A program made the translations under genes and the position numbers. Below are positions 1 through 10,059 of a stretch of 64,000 nucleotides of DNA, piece after piece. Source of the DNA: Bathynomus jamesi. Lineage: Eukaryota; Arthropoda; Malacostraca; Isopoda; Cirolanidae. Each line of letters opens with the position of its first letter. Positions within the stretch are counted from its first letter, which is position 1. Location of the stretch: positions 492,001-556,000 of the forward strand of contig JAJOZX010000879.1 in the NCBI GenBank assembly GCA_023014485.1, in the 5' to 3' direction. The notes beneath the pieces are model-generated. The model was not told the DNA's origin. It saw only the letters and a program-made list of their open reading frames with translations, and ran no database searches.

Positions 1-32
1 AAATATTAAGACTTAACCTAACCAATATATAT
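1..32. repeat. Left half of an outer inverted repeat (partner near 4800-4832)
   Basis: The window opens with a stretch reading cttaacctaaccaatatat. Its reverse complement, atatattggttaggttaag, occurs near 4800-4832, just after the element A palindrome. The two copies face each other across everything from 33 to 4799, so the satellite array and element A may sit inside one older inverted-repeat element or inside its (TA)n core. The repeat may continue left of the window. Confidence 0.5.
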
Positions 33-49
33 TATATATATATATACAC

Positions 50-1576
50 ATTTAACTATGACCACGCAGTATATTAATGTATAGAAACGACGTAAGTATA
101 GAGGAATGTTCTGCACACGAGGAAGAGAAATAACGAACAAATGAAAAATGAGGTCCCCGCCCGGGAATCGAACCCAGGATCTTCCGATTGCCGGTCAGAT
201 ATGCTACACTACACCACAGGGCACAATAGTCAGAAGTCGTAATTCTCCTACATAGGGCAGAAACCAATGCCTTGAGAGGGCACCCTCGCAAATCGTGAAT
301 ATGTACATTTAACTGCAATGACCACGCAGTATATTAATGTATAGAAACGACGTAAGTATAGAGGAATGTTCTGCACACGAGGAAGAGAAATAACGAACAA
401 ATGAAAAATGAGGTCCCCGCCGGGAATCGAACCCAGGATCTTCCGATTGCCGGTCAGATATGCTAACCACTACACCACAGGGCACAATAGTCAGAAGTCG
501 TAATTCTCCTACATAGGGCAGAAACCAATGCCTTGAGAGGGCACCCTCGCAAATCGTGAATATGTACATTTAACTGCAATGACCACGCAGTATATTAATG
601 TATAGAAACGACGTAAGTATAGAGGAATGTTCTGCACACGAGGAAGAGAAATAACGAACAAATGAAAAATGAGGTCCCCGCCCGGGAATCGAACCCAGGA
701 TCTTCCGATTGCCGGTCAGATATGCTAACCACTACACCACAGGGCACAATAGTCAGAAGTCGTAATTCTCCTACATAGGGCAGAAACCAATGCCTTGAGA
801 GGGCACCCTCGCAAATCGTGAATATGTACATTTAACTGCAATGACCACGCAGTATATTAATGTATAGAAACGACGTAAGTATAGAGGAATGTTCTGCACA
901 CGAGGAAGAGAAATAACGAACAAATGAAAAATGAGGTCCCCGCCCGGGAATCGAACCCAGGATCTTCCGATTGCCGGTCAGATATGCTAACCACTACACC
1001 ACAGGGCACAATAGTCAGAAGTCGTAATTCTCCTACATAGGGCAGAAACCAATGCCTTGAGAGGGCACCCTCGCAAATCGTGAATATGTACATTTAACTG
1101 CAATGACCACGCAGTATATTAATGTATAGAAACGACGTAAGTATAGAGGAATGTTCTGCACACGAGGAAGAGAAATAACGAACAAATGAAAAATGAGGTC
1201 CCCGCCCGGGAATCGAACCCAGGATCTTCCGATTGCCGGTCAGATATGCTAACCACTACACCACAGGGCACAATAGTCAGAAGTCGTAATTCTCCTACAT
1301 AGGGCAGAAACCAATGCCTTGAGAGGGCACCCTCGCAAATCGTGAATATGTACATTTAACTGCAATGACCACGCAGTATATTAATGTATAGAAACGACGT
1401 AAGTATAGAGGAATGTTCTGCACACGAGGAAGAGAAATAACGAACAAATGAAAAATGAGGTCCCCGCCCGGGAATCGAACCCAGGATCTTCCGATTGCCG
1501 GTCAGATATGCTAACCACTACACCACAGGGCACAATAGTCAGAAGTCGTAATTCTCCTACATAGGGCAGAAACCAA
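50..1576. repeat. Satellite array 1: six tandem 262-bp units, each with a tRNA-like module
   Basis: The landmark gtatagaaacgacgtaag recurs at 79, 339, 600, 862, 1124 and 1386, giving periods of 260-262 bp. Units are nearly identical; differences are 1-3 base indels, for example in the tRNA-like part of units 1 and 2. The last unit stops at about 1575 and is followed by acttacgtcgttt, the reverse complement of the start of the unit, then (TA)n. The array is bounded by TA tracts on both sides. Open reading frames of 78-88 codons on the minus strand recur with the same period and have no protein-like features; I do not regard them as genes. Confidence 0.9.
673..747 (-). tRNA. tRNA-like module (best of six copies), probably tRNA-derived rather than functional
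   Basis: On the minus strand this 75-base stretch has a B-box GGTTCGATTCC, a T-arm CTGGG/CCCGG, an anticodon stem TCTGA/TCGGA with a 7-base loop, and a D-arm GTGT/GCAT. The loop CCGGCAA would give anticodon GGC but has C instead of the near-universal U33. The acceptor stem (GTGCCCT with CGGGGAC) has two mismatches. Other copies lie at 152-224, 412-485, 935-1009, 1197-1271 and 1459-1533; the first two carry small deletions. Exact tandem repetition and the imperfect acceptor and U33 argue for a tRNA-derived repeat whose Pol III promoter could still be active. Confidence 0.45.
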
Positions 1577-1613
1577 ACTTACGTCGTTTATATATATATA
1601 TATATATATATAT

Positions 1614-4406
1614 TAGGCCGGGTCGAAAATGGGAAATTTTTTTACTTCTTAAAAAGTACACTATGTGAGAAGTTTCATTTTATCATCTTAACAAAATATT
1701 AAAATGTCAAGCATGTGCTACCCCTGCTATATGGGAAAAAATGTTATTTCTTAAAAGGTACACTATGTGAGAAGGTTTTGTTTATCACTTTAACAAAATA
1801 TTAAAAAATCAAGCATGTGCTACCCTACTACCCTATCACATGCCCCTCCTCCCTTTTTTTACCTTCATATTTACATATGTTTAATGTTGTTATATGTTAC
1901 ATGATAAGTTGTTTGTTTAATGCTTGATATTTTTATGTTTCAGATAAATAGAAATAATTTTTCAGATAAATAGAAATAATTTGCATTTGCTTTAATTATA
2001 ATTTGAATTATCATAAATTATAAATTACATATAATTTGATTTTACTTCTGAATATAAACTATGACTACTAGAAGCAAGTCCTCAAATGCAGCCTTTGGAT
2101 ATTCTACGGAATTCACAGCAGCCATGACTCCTTCAAAAGCAGATGTTGTGAGACACTACCTTTTTGTGCGCCGTCGTGAAGAAGCTAAATCAAAAGGATC
2201 AGCAACTGCTAATGATTGTTACAGGGTTGTTGTAAAATATATTGGAGACATTTGGATGAAATTTTCTTTTCCTACGATTAACACCAAAGGTATCTATCTT
2301 AAAGTCAGTCGACTAATAGAAGAAGCCTCAAAATTGAACAAGGTACCGTTACATCGAAGAAATGAAAGTTTGCCTTAAAAGTAGCTCAGTATGATGAAAT
2401 ATTTGATATATCTTCTTGTGAATGCTATGATAAGGGAATTGATAGGAAATCTTGCAGGTGTAAGGATAAAATACCAATGGCAGAATGGGAGTCTTTTGTG
2501 GATCAAAAACAAAGAAAAAATCAGTTAGGACCAATTGATTGCATAGCTAGTTCAACAAAGAAGAGATCTTTAGCAAGAGCCCAAGAAACACAAAACCGTC
2601 AACTAAAAGCACAAGAGGAAATGACTGAAGCCACCAATGTTTTACCATCGGAATTTATAGAAAATACCGACGAAGACATGGATGTAGATTATGAGGCCGA
2701 TTTAGAATTGACTGAGAAAATTCAGAACAGGCACTCCTATAAAAACCTAGCATTAACAGCAGATCGTTATCGTGTAAGTTGTAGAGCTGCAGCTACAATA
2801 GTCAGTGCAGCTTTAAAAGATATGGGGATCCTTAACCACACCAACATGCTTGACAGAAAGAAAATAGAAAGAGAAAGAAATCGCATGGGTGAAACAAATA
2901 CTTTTAGGTCTAAATCCGAAAATCTGAAGATGGAGTGCCTTGGATTTGATGGATGGAAAGATAACACATTAACTGTAAATACAGGAAAAATTGGTGGAGC
3001 CATAAAACTGGTTCAAATTCATCTTAACAGACCAGTGCAGTGGTTGGTGTGCCTCTTGCGTTTGAATGAGCTGCCTATTATGCACGTCTACAAAGCCATT
3101 GATGGTAAAACAACAGGTCCAAATACTTTTGTGGGTTCACTTGGGAATAAACTGAAAACAGATTTAACAAAATTGGAGGTAGTCAAATATTCTCGCGTAA
3201 AGGGAAACATTAAAGAAATTCCAGCAAATGTTGTGAAGGAGCTAAGCAGTGATCAAAGATATCTCTATGATATGTGTCTGGCAGTGCAAACTGGAGACAC
3301 TTCTCAAGACCTCTCCACTCGATCCCCAGGTACCCTTCACCATGCTCGCTGGCTAACTTTAGCCAACAGGGTCCTTCTTCGATTATATATCTCAACGCCA
3401 AATCCCGATAAAAACCTTCAAGAAAGAATCAAGATTATTATACAGTTCTATGCTCCAGGGTGGTTTTGGATAAAATCGCATCCTAATGCAACTGATGGTG
3501 CATATAACTTTTGGTATTTAATGTGATTGCTTCGAAATTTAGATGAACAACATAGATCAATCACAGAACTAGTATTAAAGAATAACGCCTACTTTGGCCA
3601 CCCATAAAATATACTCATATCAATGGTAACTGACAAGAGACTAGAAATTAGGGAGCAAGCTATTTAGAAAATCGTTCTTTCAAGAACAGGATTTTCAGGT
3701 ACCAAAAACTTTTAGTTGCCTCGAACCATCAATTTCCAGTCTACTGACTACACCGAGATGATCGATTGGCAAAAAGAAATCATTATTCCTCCACCGCTGC
3801 TAAACAATTTTAGCGACGATGAGCTACTACAGGCTCGATGTAGGCCACTGGAGATAGCTTCTTTTCCATGCCACAGTCAAAGTGTGGAAAGGGCACTGAA
3901 CCTAGTAACAAAGGCATGTCAGGAAAGGATATGACAACCGTCAAAAGTTTATCTTAAACTCATTAGAATCAAGGCGAAAACTGCCCAAGTTTGAATGGAA
4001 GGCCCAATGGAATGAGTAAGAAACATGAAATAAAATTTCCTAATGATATTGAAAATTTCTTCTCTTTTGATGTAATAAGGAACAATGAAAAAGTTAATTG
4101 AATTTTAGCACATTTATTATGCATCCAATTTTTTCTTCTGAATATATTGTTGTACTTAATTAATTTTTATAATACTGTACATTATTAAATAAAATATTAT
4201 ACGTTAATAAAGATTTATGTCATCAAAAAACCTGAATGTAGAGTAAGTCTCGTATAAATGGAATATTCTTCAATATAGGTCAAAAAGTGAAAAGTTGTGC
4301 CAGGGGTAGGAGGCTTTAAACAGCGAAAATAATTAATGAGGGGGTTCCTGTGTTCCATTCAAACCCCTCACAATATGTACCTTTTCAATATAAAATTTCG
4401 TCCCGG

Positions 4407-4410
<4 letters not shown>
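1614..4410 (+). mobile_element. Element A: 2.8-kb DNA transposon with TAG...CTA ends, defective
   Basis: The left end reads TAGGCCGGGTCGAAA and the right end TTTCGTCCCGGTCTA, forming a short imperfect TIR; weaker similarity continues for about 60 bp. Both sides abut (TA)n, so a target duplication cannot be read. The left subterminal region holds a direct repeat of about 80 bp (near 1645 and 1740) containing acactatgtgagaag and caagcatgtgctaccc. Inside is a decayed transposase (2061-3934). The TAG...CTA termini match elements B1 and B2 here, which encode related proteins. Confidence 0.7.
2061..3934 (+). pseudogene. Transposase of element A (related to B1/B2), broken and internally deleted
   Basis: Three pieces are visible: 2061-2378 (N-terminal region ending in a stop), a piece that is open from about 2373 to 3526, and 3716-3934. 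The second starts with a Cys-rich module (CECYDKGIDRKSCRC) and contains LGFDGWKD (likely first catalytic Asp), NTGKIGGAI, a CLLR sequence where relatives have CxxH, LHHARWLTLANR, and FYAPGWFWIK. The third contains FPCHSQSVERALNLV, whose Glu aligns with the AERG Glu of B2. The Asp expected before NTG is absent, and the segment between the first and second Asp is much shorter than in B1/B2, so a large internal deletion is inferred. The product would have been an RNase H-like nuclease; this copy cannot be functional. Confidence 0.7.
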
Positions 4411-4448
<38 letters not shown>

Positions 4449-4764
4449 CCGGGTCGAAATTTTATATTGAAAAGGTACATATTGTGAGGGGTTTGAATGG
4501 AACACAGGAACCCCCTCATTAATTATTTTCGCTGTTTAAAGCCTCCTACCCCTGGCACAACTTTTCACTTTTTGACCTATATTGAAGAATATTCCATTTA
4601 TACGAGACTTACTCTACATTCAGGTTTTTTGATGACATAAATCTTTATTAACGTATAATATTTTATTTAATAATGTACAGTATTAGAAAAATTAATTAAG
4701 TACAACAATATATTCAGAAGAAAAAATTGGATGCATAATAAATGTGCTAAAATTCAATTAACTT

Positions 4765-4769
<5 letters not shown>
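4085..4769. repeat. 685-bp palindrome: element A right end duplicated head-to-head
   Basis: Arms 4085-4410 and 4445-4769 are reverse complements over about 325 bp with few differences (for example acgaaa versus tcgaaa near the tip), separated by 34 bp of (TA)n. The right arm starts with TAGACCGGG, the element A terminus. The far side ends in another TA tract at about 4770-4808. The structure is a solo, inverted element end adjoining the element. Confidence 0.9.
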
Positions 4770-4811
<42 letters not shown>

Positions 4812-4832
4812 TTAGGTTAAGTCGTAATATTT

Positions 4833-5586
4833 TCGTTAGTTTTAACGTTTCATTTGATGGATTCATTTAAAAAATGTCTCCTAAAGATCCTAGTGTAGTT
4901 TGTGTCCCCTTTTGCGTCAGGGGGACGTAAAGTACACTTGCTCCAGAAAAATTTACGACGACAACTTATCCCTTGCGTCCCATATGTAGGACGGTCAGAT
5001 TGTTAACACTTACAGTGGAATTGGAAGGAAAAAATTAAAATCGGTTGCGACATAAATGAGTTAAAACAATAAAAGGTTATCCCATGAAAGGAGTGAGGGA
5101 GTTATAAATGAAAAGAAAGCATATTTATCGAAACTATGCGCTCACACTTGATGCAAGCACAAAAATAAAACTTTAACAGTCAATGTCATTTTAAAGTTAA
5201 ACTCAACGAACAACAAAGAGAGTATGCAAACATACAACGTTAATTCTATACCTAAATTTTGTCGAATAAATATCAGTGTCGTCCCGTATTTACTGTTTGT
5301 TGTATTTATGAGGCCGACAATCAGGCAGACTAATAACTACTCAATTCAGTTATGCTACTGTAAACAACGTAGTTATACAGTAAATACTTACGCTTCTATT
5401 ATGTTGCTGTTCTATATAACTTTATGAGATATTTAAAATCAATCCAGTGTACGTAACTAACTCAAATTATCAATAAAATTATTCAAAAATGAAATTTTCA
5501 GGAAAGGGACTTCACATCTTAGTCTTTAATTGCGTTAGGCCATTTTGGATGAACACCTATAAATTACCATTATTATGGCAGATGAC
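4833..5586. other. No recognisable feature
   Basis: AT-rich sequence without a convincing gene. A 67-codon open stretch at 5224-5427 has no motif and no homologue I recognise. No inverted ends or tandem repeats were seen. Confidence 0.5.
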
Positions 5587-5679
5587 TTAACTCTTACACC
5601 CTACTCGGGGTACTGGTGTACCCAAGTACCCCGGGTATTGCTAGCGTAACTTTTATAATGGGTAGGGATTAAGGGTTAA
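5587..5679. mobile_element. Short TTAA-flanked MITE, piggyBac-like
   Basis: A 93-bp stretch begins TTAACTCTTACACCCTAC and ends GTAGGGATTAAGGGTTAA. The ends are imperfect inverted repeats with TTAA at both edges, the target duplication of the piggyBac superfamily. There is no coding capacity. The interior is GC-richer (ggggtactggtgtacccaag, itself palindromic). Confidence 0.45.
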
Positions 5680-5946
5680 AATAAGTTTTTCAAATGTTCA
5701 GAACACAATTACATTTCATCATAATCAAAATTAATATAATAATGATTTATTATTAGTCAAGCAAGAGATAATAATCAGTAATATTTGTCTTAATTATTCA
5801 TACGTAAGACAACTACCTTTGTTCGAAAAATATAATAAAAAGCAACAAAGTGAGAAGATAAAATCAGGCTAATTTCAAAGGAATTATTTCACGGTCACCT
5901 GAACCAACCCATTTTACAAATGCTCACAGTTATTGTTAGGGAGGAG

Positions 5947-5948
<2 letters not shown>

Positions 5949-5981
<33 letters not shown>
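5949..5981 (+). repeat. Poly-G homopolymer, 33 bases
   Basis: Thirty-three consecutive G residues follow gaggagtt. Runs this long are rare in animal genomes and could form G-quadruplexes, but they are also a common sequencing or assembly error, so the exact length is unreliable. Confidence 0.85.
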
Positions 5982-5982
<1 letters not shown>

Positions 5983-6344
5983 AGAAAATGTACATTGATA
6001 CGTAATTAAAGTAACTGCATTCAATCTTTGAGGTACTTCCATGGATCATTTGAGAAATCTAAGAAAGAAAAGTTCTTACCAGGTTGAAAGTGCCAACTCC
6101 CATTCTCACACCAGATTCAAAATGAATCTTGAACTTGTCTTTGCTGAAGTCTCTTCCTTCCAGAATGTGCGAACATTCTCTGCGAAATGTTTAGTCTTTA
6201 ATTAAAAATAGTCTTTAACTAAAAATGATAATTAAAAATAATAAAATAATAAAATTTCCTACACTTCCAGTCAAAGAAGCCAAAAGGAAAGTGTGAAATC
6301 ATAAGGGTAGCTTAATTTCTCTTTTTTGTTTATTTTTAGCCTGC

Positions 6345-6412
6345 CATAGTTCCCAGCCTTTTTTTGCTGCGACCTTAAATTAGCCACCAACAGGACCTCC
6401 CGACCCTAAGGT

Positions 6413-6447
<35 letters not shown>

Positions 6448-6545
6448 TTGAATTAAGAAATAGTGAATATAGTGACCCTTCGCTACCCTACTTGAGGACC
6501 CCCGCGACCCTGATTTGGGTCGCGACCCGAGGTTGGGAACCACTG
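6345..6545. mobile_element. 201-bp hAT-like MITE
   Basis: The right end reads gaggttgggaaccactg; its complement CAGTGGTTCCCAACC is a typical hAT terminus. The left end catagttcccagcc is a decayed match. The interior contains gggtcgcgaccc near the right end and a weaker copy (gctgcgacc) near the left. No transposase and no clear 8-bp target duplication remain. Confidence 0.55.
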
Positions 6546-6836
6546 TGACTTAAGGTGTGTGCCTACTCAGTTCAAAATTTTTTATTTGTCAAACTACGAT
6601 GACGACAGAATCAGTTCTACCGAATTAGCTGTCTTTCGATCATTGAGCTAATGCGTTAAAATTCAACTTTATTTGCATTTTTATATTTATGTTGTAACTA
6701 ATCTAACTTTTTTGTTTACATAAATTGACCTAACCAATTTCAATTAATCTAAGAATTTAACCTAATAGTGCAAAATGTATATTGACACAAAGCGAGACAG
6801 TGTAATGACGATGAATTTAATCCCTTTGAGCTGAAG

Positions 6837-7272
6837 CAGTGGTTCCCAAACTTTTTTGGAATAAGAACTCCCTGATTTATGAAGACTCTTCCCCCTTTTA
6901 TTTTTTATTATTCAAAATCGTCCCATATGAAAGCTATAACTAAACGTGAGCAATGTCACGTTATTATCAAGGTGTTTGAGTTGAGAGTCAATACCGTATT
7001 TATCATCTCGGATTAGACAGGAGCACTAGCGAAAGCCCCACTTCTGGGAGATTTAAATATTTAATAAAGTTTATTACCCTGCCTCTAAAAATGTTTGTAA
7101 ACGAAATGCAAATGTCACAAGAACACTGAAATTTAAGTAGGGAAAACACGGAGACCAAAAAGGCCCCTCGCGATCGTTCGGAAACTCCAGCTTGGCAACT
7201 CTGATCCCTTTCCGTTTCTGCAGATTCAAGCAGACCCTCATAATTTACGGCGAACCATTCTGGGAACCACTG
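6837..7272. mobile_element. 436-bp hAT-like MITE
   Basis: It starts CAGTGGTTCCCAAAC and ends TTCTGGGAACCACTG, nearly perfect inverted termini of hAT type. The interior has no open frame of note. It lies 290 bp from a second element with the same terminal motif (6345-6545) but a different interior. Target duplication not evident. Confidence 0.65.
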
Positions 7273-7317
7273 AGTTAAAAAAAATTATCTATCTATCTGC
7301 GCTATCTATTTTGAATA

Positions 7318-8263
7318 CAGGGTGGGTAAAAAAAAGGGACCCCTTCGAGATAAACTATCTTATTAAAAAAAGGAAGGGGACTAGAGCTCCCAAACTTCAT
7401 AGATGCTTATCTTAGCATGTTGTTCATCTTAATTGAGAAGTTGCTCGATGTGCCCCCCTTCCTGCTCAACGCAGGCCTCCAAACGTGGACGCCACTGATC
7501 AATACACCTGTTTACATGTCATTGAAACACCTTCTCCCAGCCGAGCAGAATTCTTTCGCGTAGTTCATCTACGTCTCCTATATTGGCACCAGGGATGTAA
7601 ACTTTGGACTTCAGCACTTCCCAAACACCATAATCTAGTGGTGAAAGATCGGGGCTACTAGCCGGCCACATATTGGATTCGATAATAGTCATAATACCCG
7701 GTGTTTCGTTCTCAAGGAATGTGACAGTTTGGCGTGCTCTGTGAGCAGGGGCTTCATCTTGTTGGAAAGTATATCTTTCACTCTATCGAACTGATATTCG
7801 ACGAATTAGTGATGAAAGCTATACTTTCCAACAAGATGGAGCCCCTGCTCACAGAGTACACCAAACTGTCACATTCCTTGAGAACGAAACACCGGATTTT
7901 ATCGAACCCAATATGTGGCTGGCTAGTAGCCCCGATCTTTCACCACTAGATTATGGTGTTTGGGAAGCCCTGAAGTCCAAAGTTCACATCCCTGGTGCCA
8001 GTATAAAAGACATAGATGAACTACGCGAAAGAATTCTGCTCGGCTGGGAGGTGTCTCAACGATATGTAAACAGGTGTATTGATCAGTGGCGTCCACGTTT
8101 GGAGGCCTGCGTTGAGCAGGAAGGGGGGAACATCGAGCAACTTCTCAATTAAGACGAACAACATGCTAAGGTAAACATCTATGAAGTTTGGGAGCTCTAG
8201 TTCCCTTACTTTTTTTTAATATAACAGTTTGCCTCTAAGGGGTCACTTTTTTTACCCACCCTG
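7318..8263. mobile_element. Palindromic maT-like (DD37D) mariner element
   Basis: TIRs CAGGGTGGGTAAAAAAA and TTTTTTACCCACCCTG are flanked by TA on both sides, as in Tc1/mariner elements. Almost the whole element is a foldback: about 7319-7774 is the reverse complement of 7820-8263 with scattered differences, around a loop of about 45 bp. Each arm contains the 3' half of a mariner transposase, so the element consists of two 3' halves joined head-to-head and lacks the 5' half. Confidence 0.85.
7823..8152 (+). pseudogene. maT-like mariner transposase, C-terminal half
   Basis: The frame open from about 7823 reads TFQQDGAPAHRVHQ (second catalytic Asp) and then SPDLSPLDYGVW (third Asp), with 37 residues between the two Asp residues, the DD37D spacing of the maT family. 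It ends ACVEQEGGNIEQLLN at a stop at 8152. The first catalytic Asp and the DNA-binding N-terminus are missing. A second, diverged copy is encoded on the minus strand of the left arm (about 7774 to 7430). Confidence 0.75.
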
Positions 8264-8410
8264 TATTTCTTTCTTTTCTTAAGGCCAACATTAATAAACA
8301 TTTTAACGTTTCCTCATTCTTCTTATTATTAGCTTTTAACTATTTCTCAAAATTATGTAATACAGGAGTCTGAAACCTACGTATATCGTCTTTCTCACGC
8401 ATTTAGTCAT

Positions 8411-8625
8411 TTGTTTACAAGACCTATAATGACCTCACTTGTAGGACTGGTAGCATGCTCTGATCTTGATGCTACCCTTCAGAAAGCTGATCAGCGTCTC
8501 GTCTTCAATGAAGCTCAACACCGCTCGAAGGAGAAGGCATTCCGCATAGCAGAGCTCAGCGTGGATTTCCTCTGTTCCAATAAGAAAAATGATTTACAAC
8601 TAAACAAATCGAACTTGAAGCAGCT

Positions 8626-8630
<5 letters not shown>
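8411..8630 (+). other. Short open stretch of unknown nature
   Basis: This stretch encodes a protein-like, moderately complex sequence (for example FNEAQHRSKEKAFRIAELSV) running into a (TA)n tract at about 8628. It has balanced codon use unlike its AT-rich surroundings but no domain I recognise. It could be a decayed transposon or an old exon; the part read through the TA tract is not real coding sequence. Confidence 0.2.
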
Positions 8631-8671
<41 letters not shown>

Positions 8672-8674
<3 letters not shown>

Positions 8675-9223
8675 TGGTGTAGTGCTGTGGGAACGCGTGG
8701 GAACGGCGTTCCCTTACTTTTTTGGTAGACGGAACGGCGTTCCCTCACTATTTCAAATAAATCCGAACTTATAAATCTCTAACGTCATGAAATTTTAATT
8801 CCCACCCCTAGGAGAAATATGAGAAAGAATCATTAACTGTTTCATTTCTTTTAGCTTCGACTGAGGCAATGCTAGCCTATAAAGATCTGATGAAACAGTC
8901 ACCACGGCGTACCAGTTGTTAACTTTTTTTTAGTTAATCATTCCAGTTAGCTATTTTTATTGATCGTACTGGATGTCGTATATCTAATGACACTGGAAAT
9001 ACTGCATCTTCAACCTTGGAATATATCCTAATATCCAGTGCATATGACCTCAAAATATCCCTGAAATTGGTCAGATTTCAAAAGATTTCCCGGGGGGCTT
9101 ACAGTGCCCCCGGACCCCCAGCTGTATGGGCTCGCCGCGCTCGCCATTGTCCCCCCCCCCCCGCATCTGAGTAACACTTTCAAAATGCGTTCCCTCACTT
9201 CTTTATTTAGCACTACACCACTA
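8672..9223. mobile_element. 552-bp hAT-like MITE inserted in a TA tract
   Basis: Ends CAGTGGTGTAGTGCT and the matching AGCACTACACCACT(A) are inverted repeats; both sides are (TA)n. A subterminal motif gcgttccct(c/t)act occurs three times (near 8708, 8738 and 9187). No transposase frame remains. A C-rich stretch (about 9150-9165) and a CG-rich block lie near the right end. Confidence 0.65.
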
Positions 9224-9403
9224 TATATATAAATATAAATATAAATATAAATATACATATAAATATACATATAAATATAAATATAAATATAAATACACAT
9301 ATAAATATACATATAAATACACATATAAATACACATATAAATACACATATAAATATAAATATAAATATAAATATAAATATACATATAAATATACATATAA
9401 ATA

Positions 9404-9477
<74 letters not shown>

Positions 9478-9480
9478 TTT
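9223..9480. repeat. Compound AT-rich microsatellite
   Basis: Interspersed TATAAA, TACATA and (TA)n motifs fill this stretch, ending in (TACA)n and pure (TA)n. It explains several long Tyr/Ile/Met-rich open frames on the minus strand, which are not genes. Confidence 0.9.
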
Positions 9481-10059
9481 ATGGAAGTTATATGGTCTTA
9501 CAAAATACTCGTAAAATTAATGGACTGTAAAAGTCAAAGGGAAGAATAAAAAGCAAAATTGACAAAATTTTCTAGTTTGCAAAATGGAAGACACTGGAAT
9601 TTTTTTATGACATCATTTAAGACTATGAAACTTTTCGTTTTGGTAGCCTCACAATGAAAATGTACAATAATAATTATTTCAAAATAAACTTCATACTTGC
9701 TTTTTGAAATAAAGTATTTTTGACTTCATTGAAAAATAGCTCGTAATTTAATTTGGAATCCGACTATGCTTAATTCACTAAACATCTCTTTTTCGAAGCG
9801 CCCTATTGAAATGAATTCATAAAGCGAATGAAGTAAATGACATTCATTCTTTACATTTTAAACGAACAGATGATACAAAGACTAATTTTAAACAACGGGT
9901 TGGAATATTCTGACAATGAACGCAGTTATTCATTCCCGCAACTATTACAACATTCCACTCTTTAAATATGTTTTGCGTTCATTCAGTTCTGAAGTAATCT
10001 TAGGTTGAAAATAACAATTAATATTCCACAGAAACACAATAACAACGCACTGTACAGTC
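9481..10059. other. No recognisable feature
   Basis: AT-rich sequence between a microsatellite and element B1. No gene, inverted ends or tandem repeat seen. Confidence 0.5.

Noticed and set aside
52..1355. Five overlapping-period minus-strand ORFs of 78-88 codons
   Set aside because: They repeat with the 262-bp satellite period, run through the tRNA-like module, and encode no protein-like pattern.
152..1533. Six functional tRNA-Ala genes
   Set aside because: C at position 33, acceptor-stem mismatches and perfect tandem repetition with non-tRNA sequence make functional tRNA genes unlikely.
50..1576. CRISPR array
   Set aside because: The repeat unit is 262 bp with no alternation of short repeats and unique spacers, and the genome is clearly eukaryotic.
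9028..9432. Minus-strand ORFs of 67-134 codons rich in Tyr, Ile, Met and Val
   Set aside because: Translations of a compound TA/CATA microsatellite; composition fully explained by the repeat.
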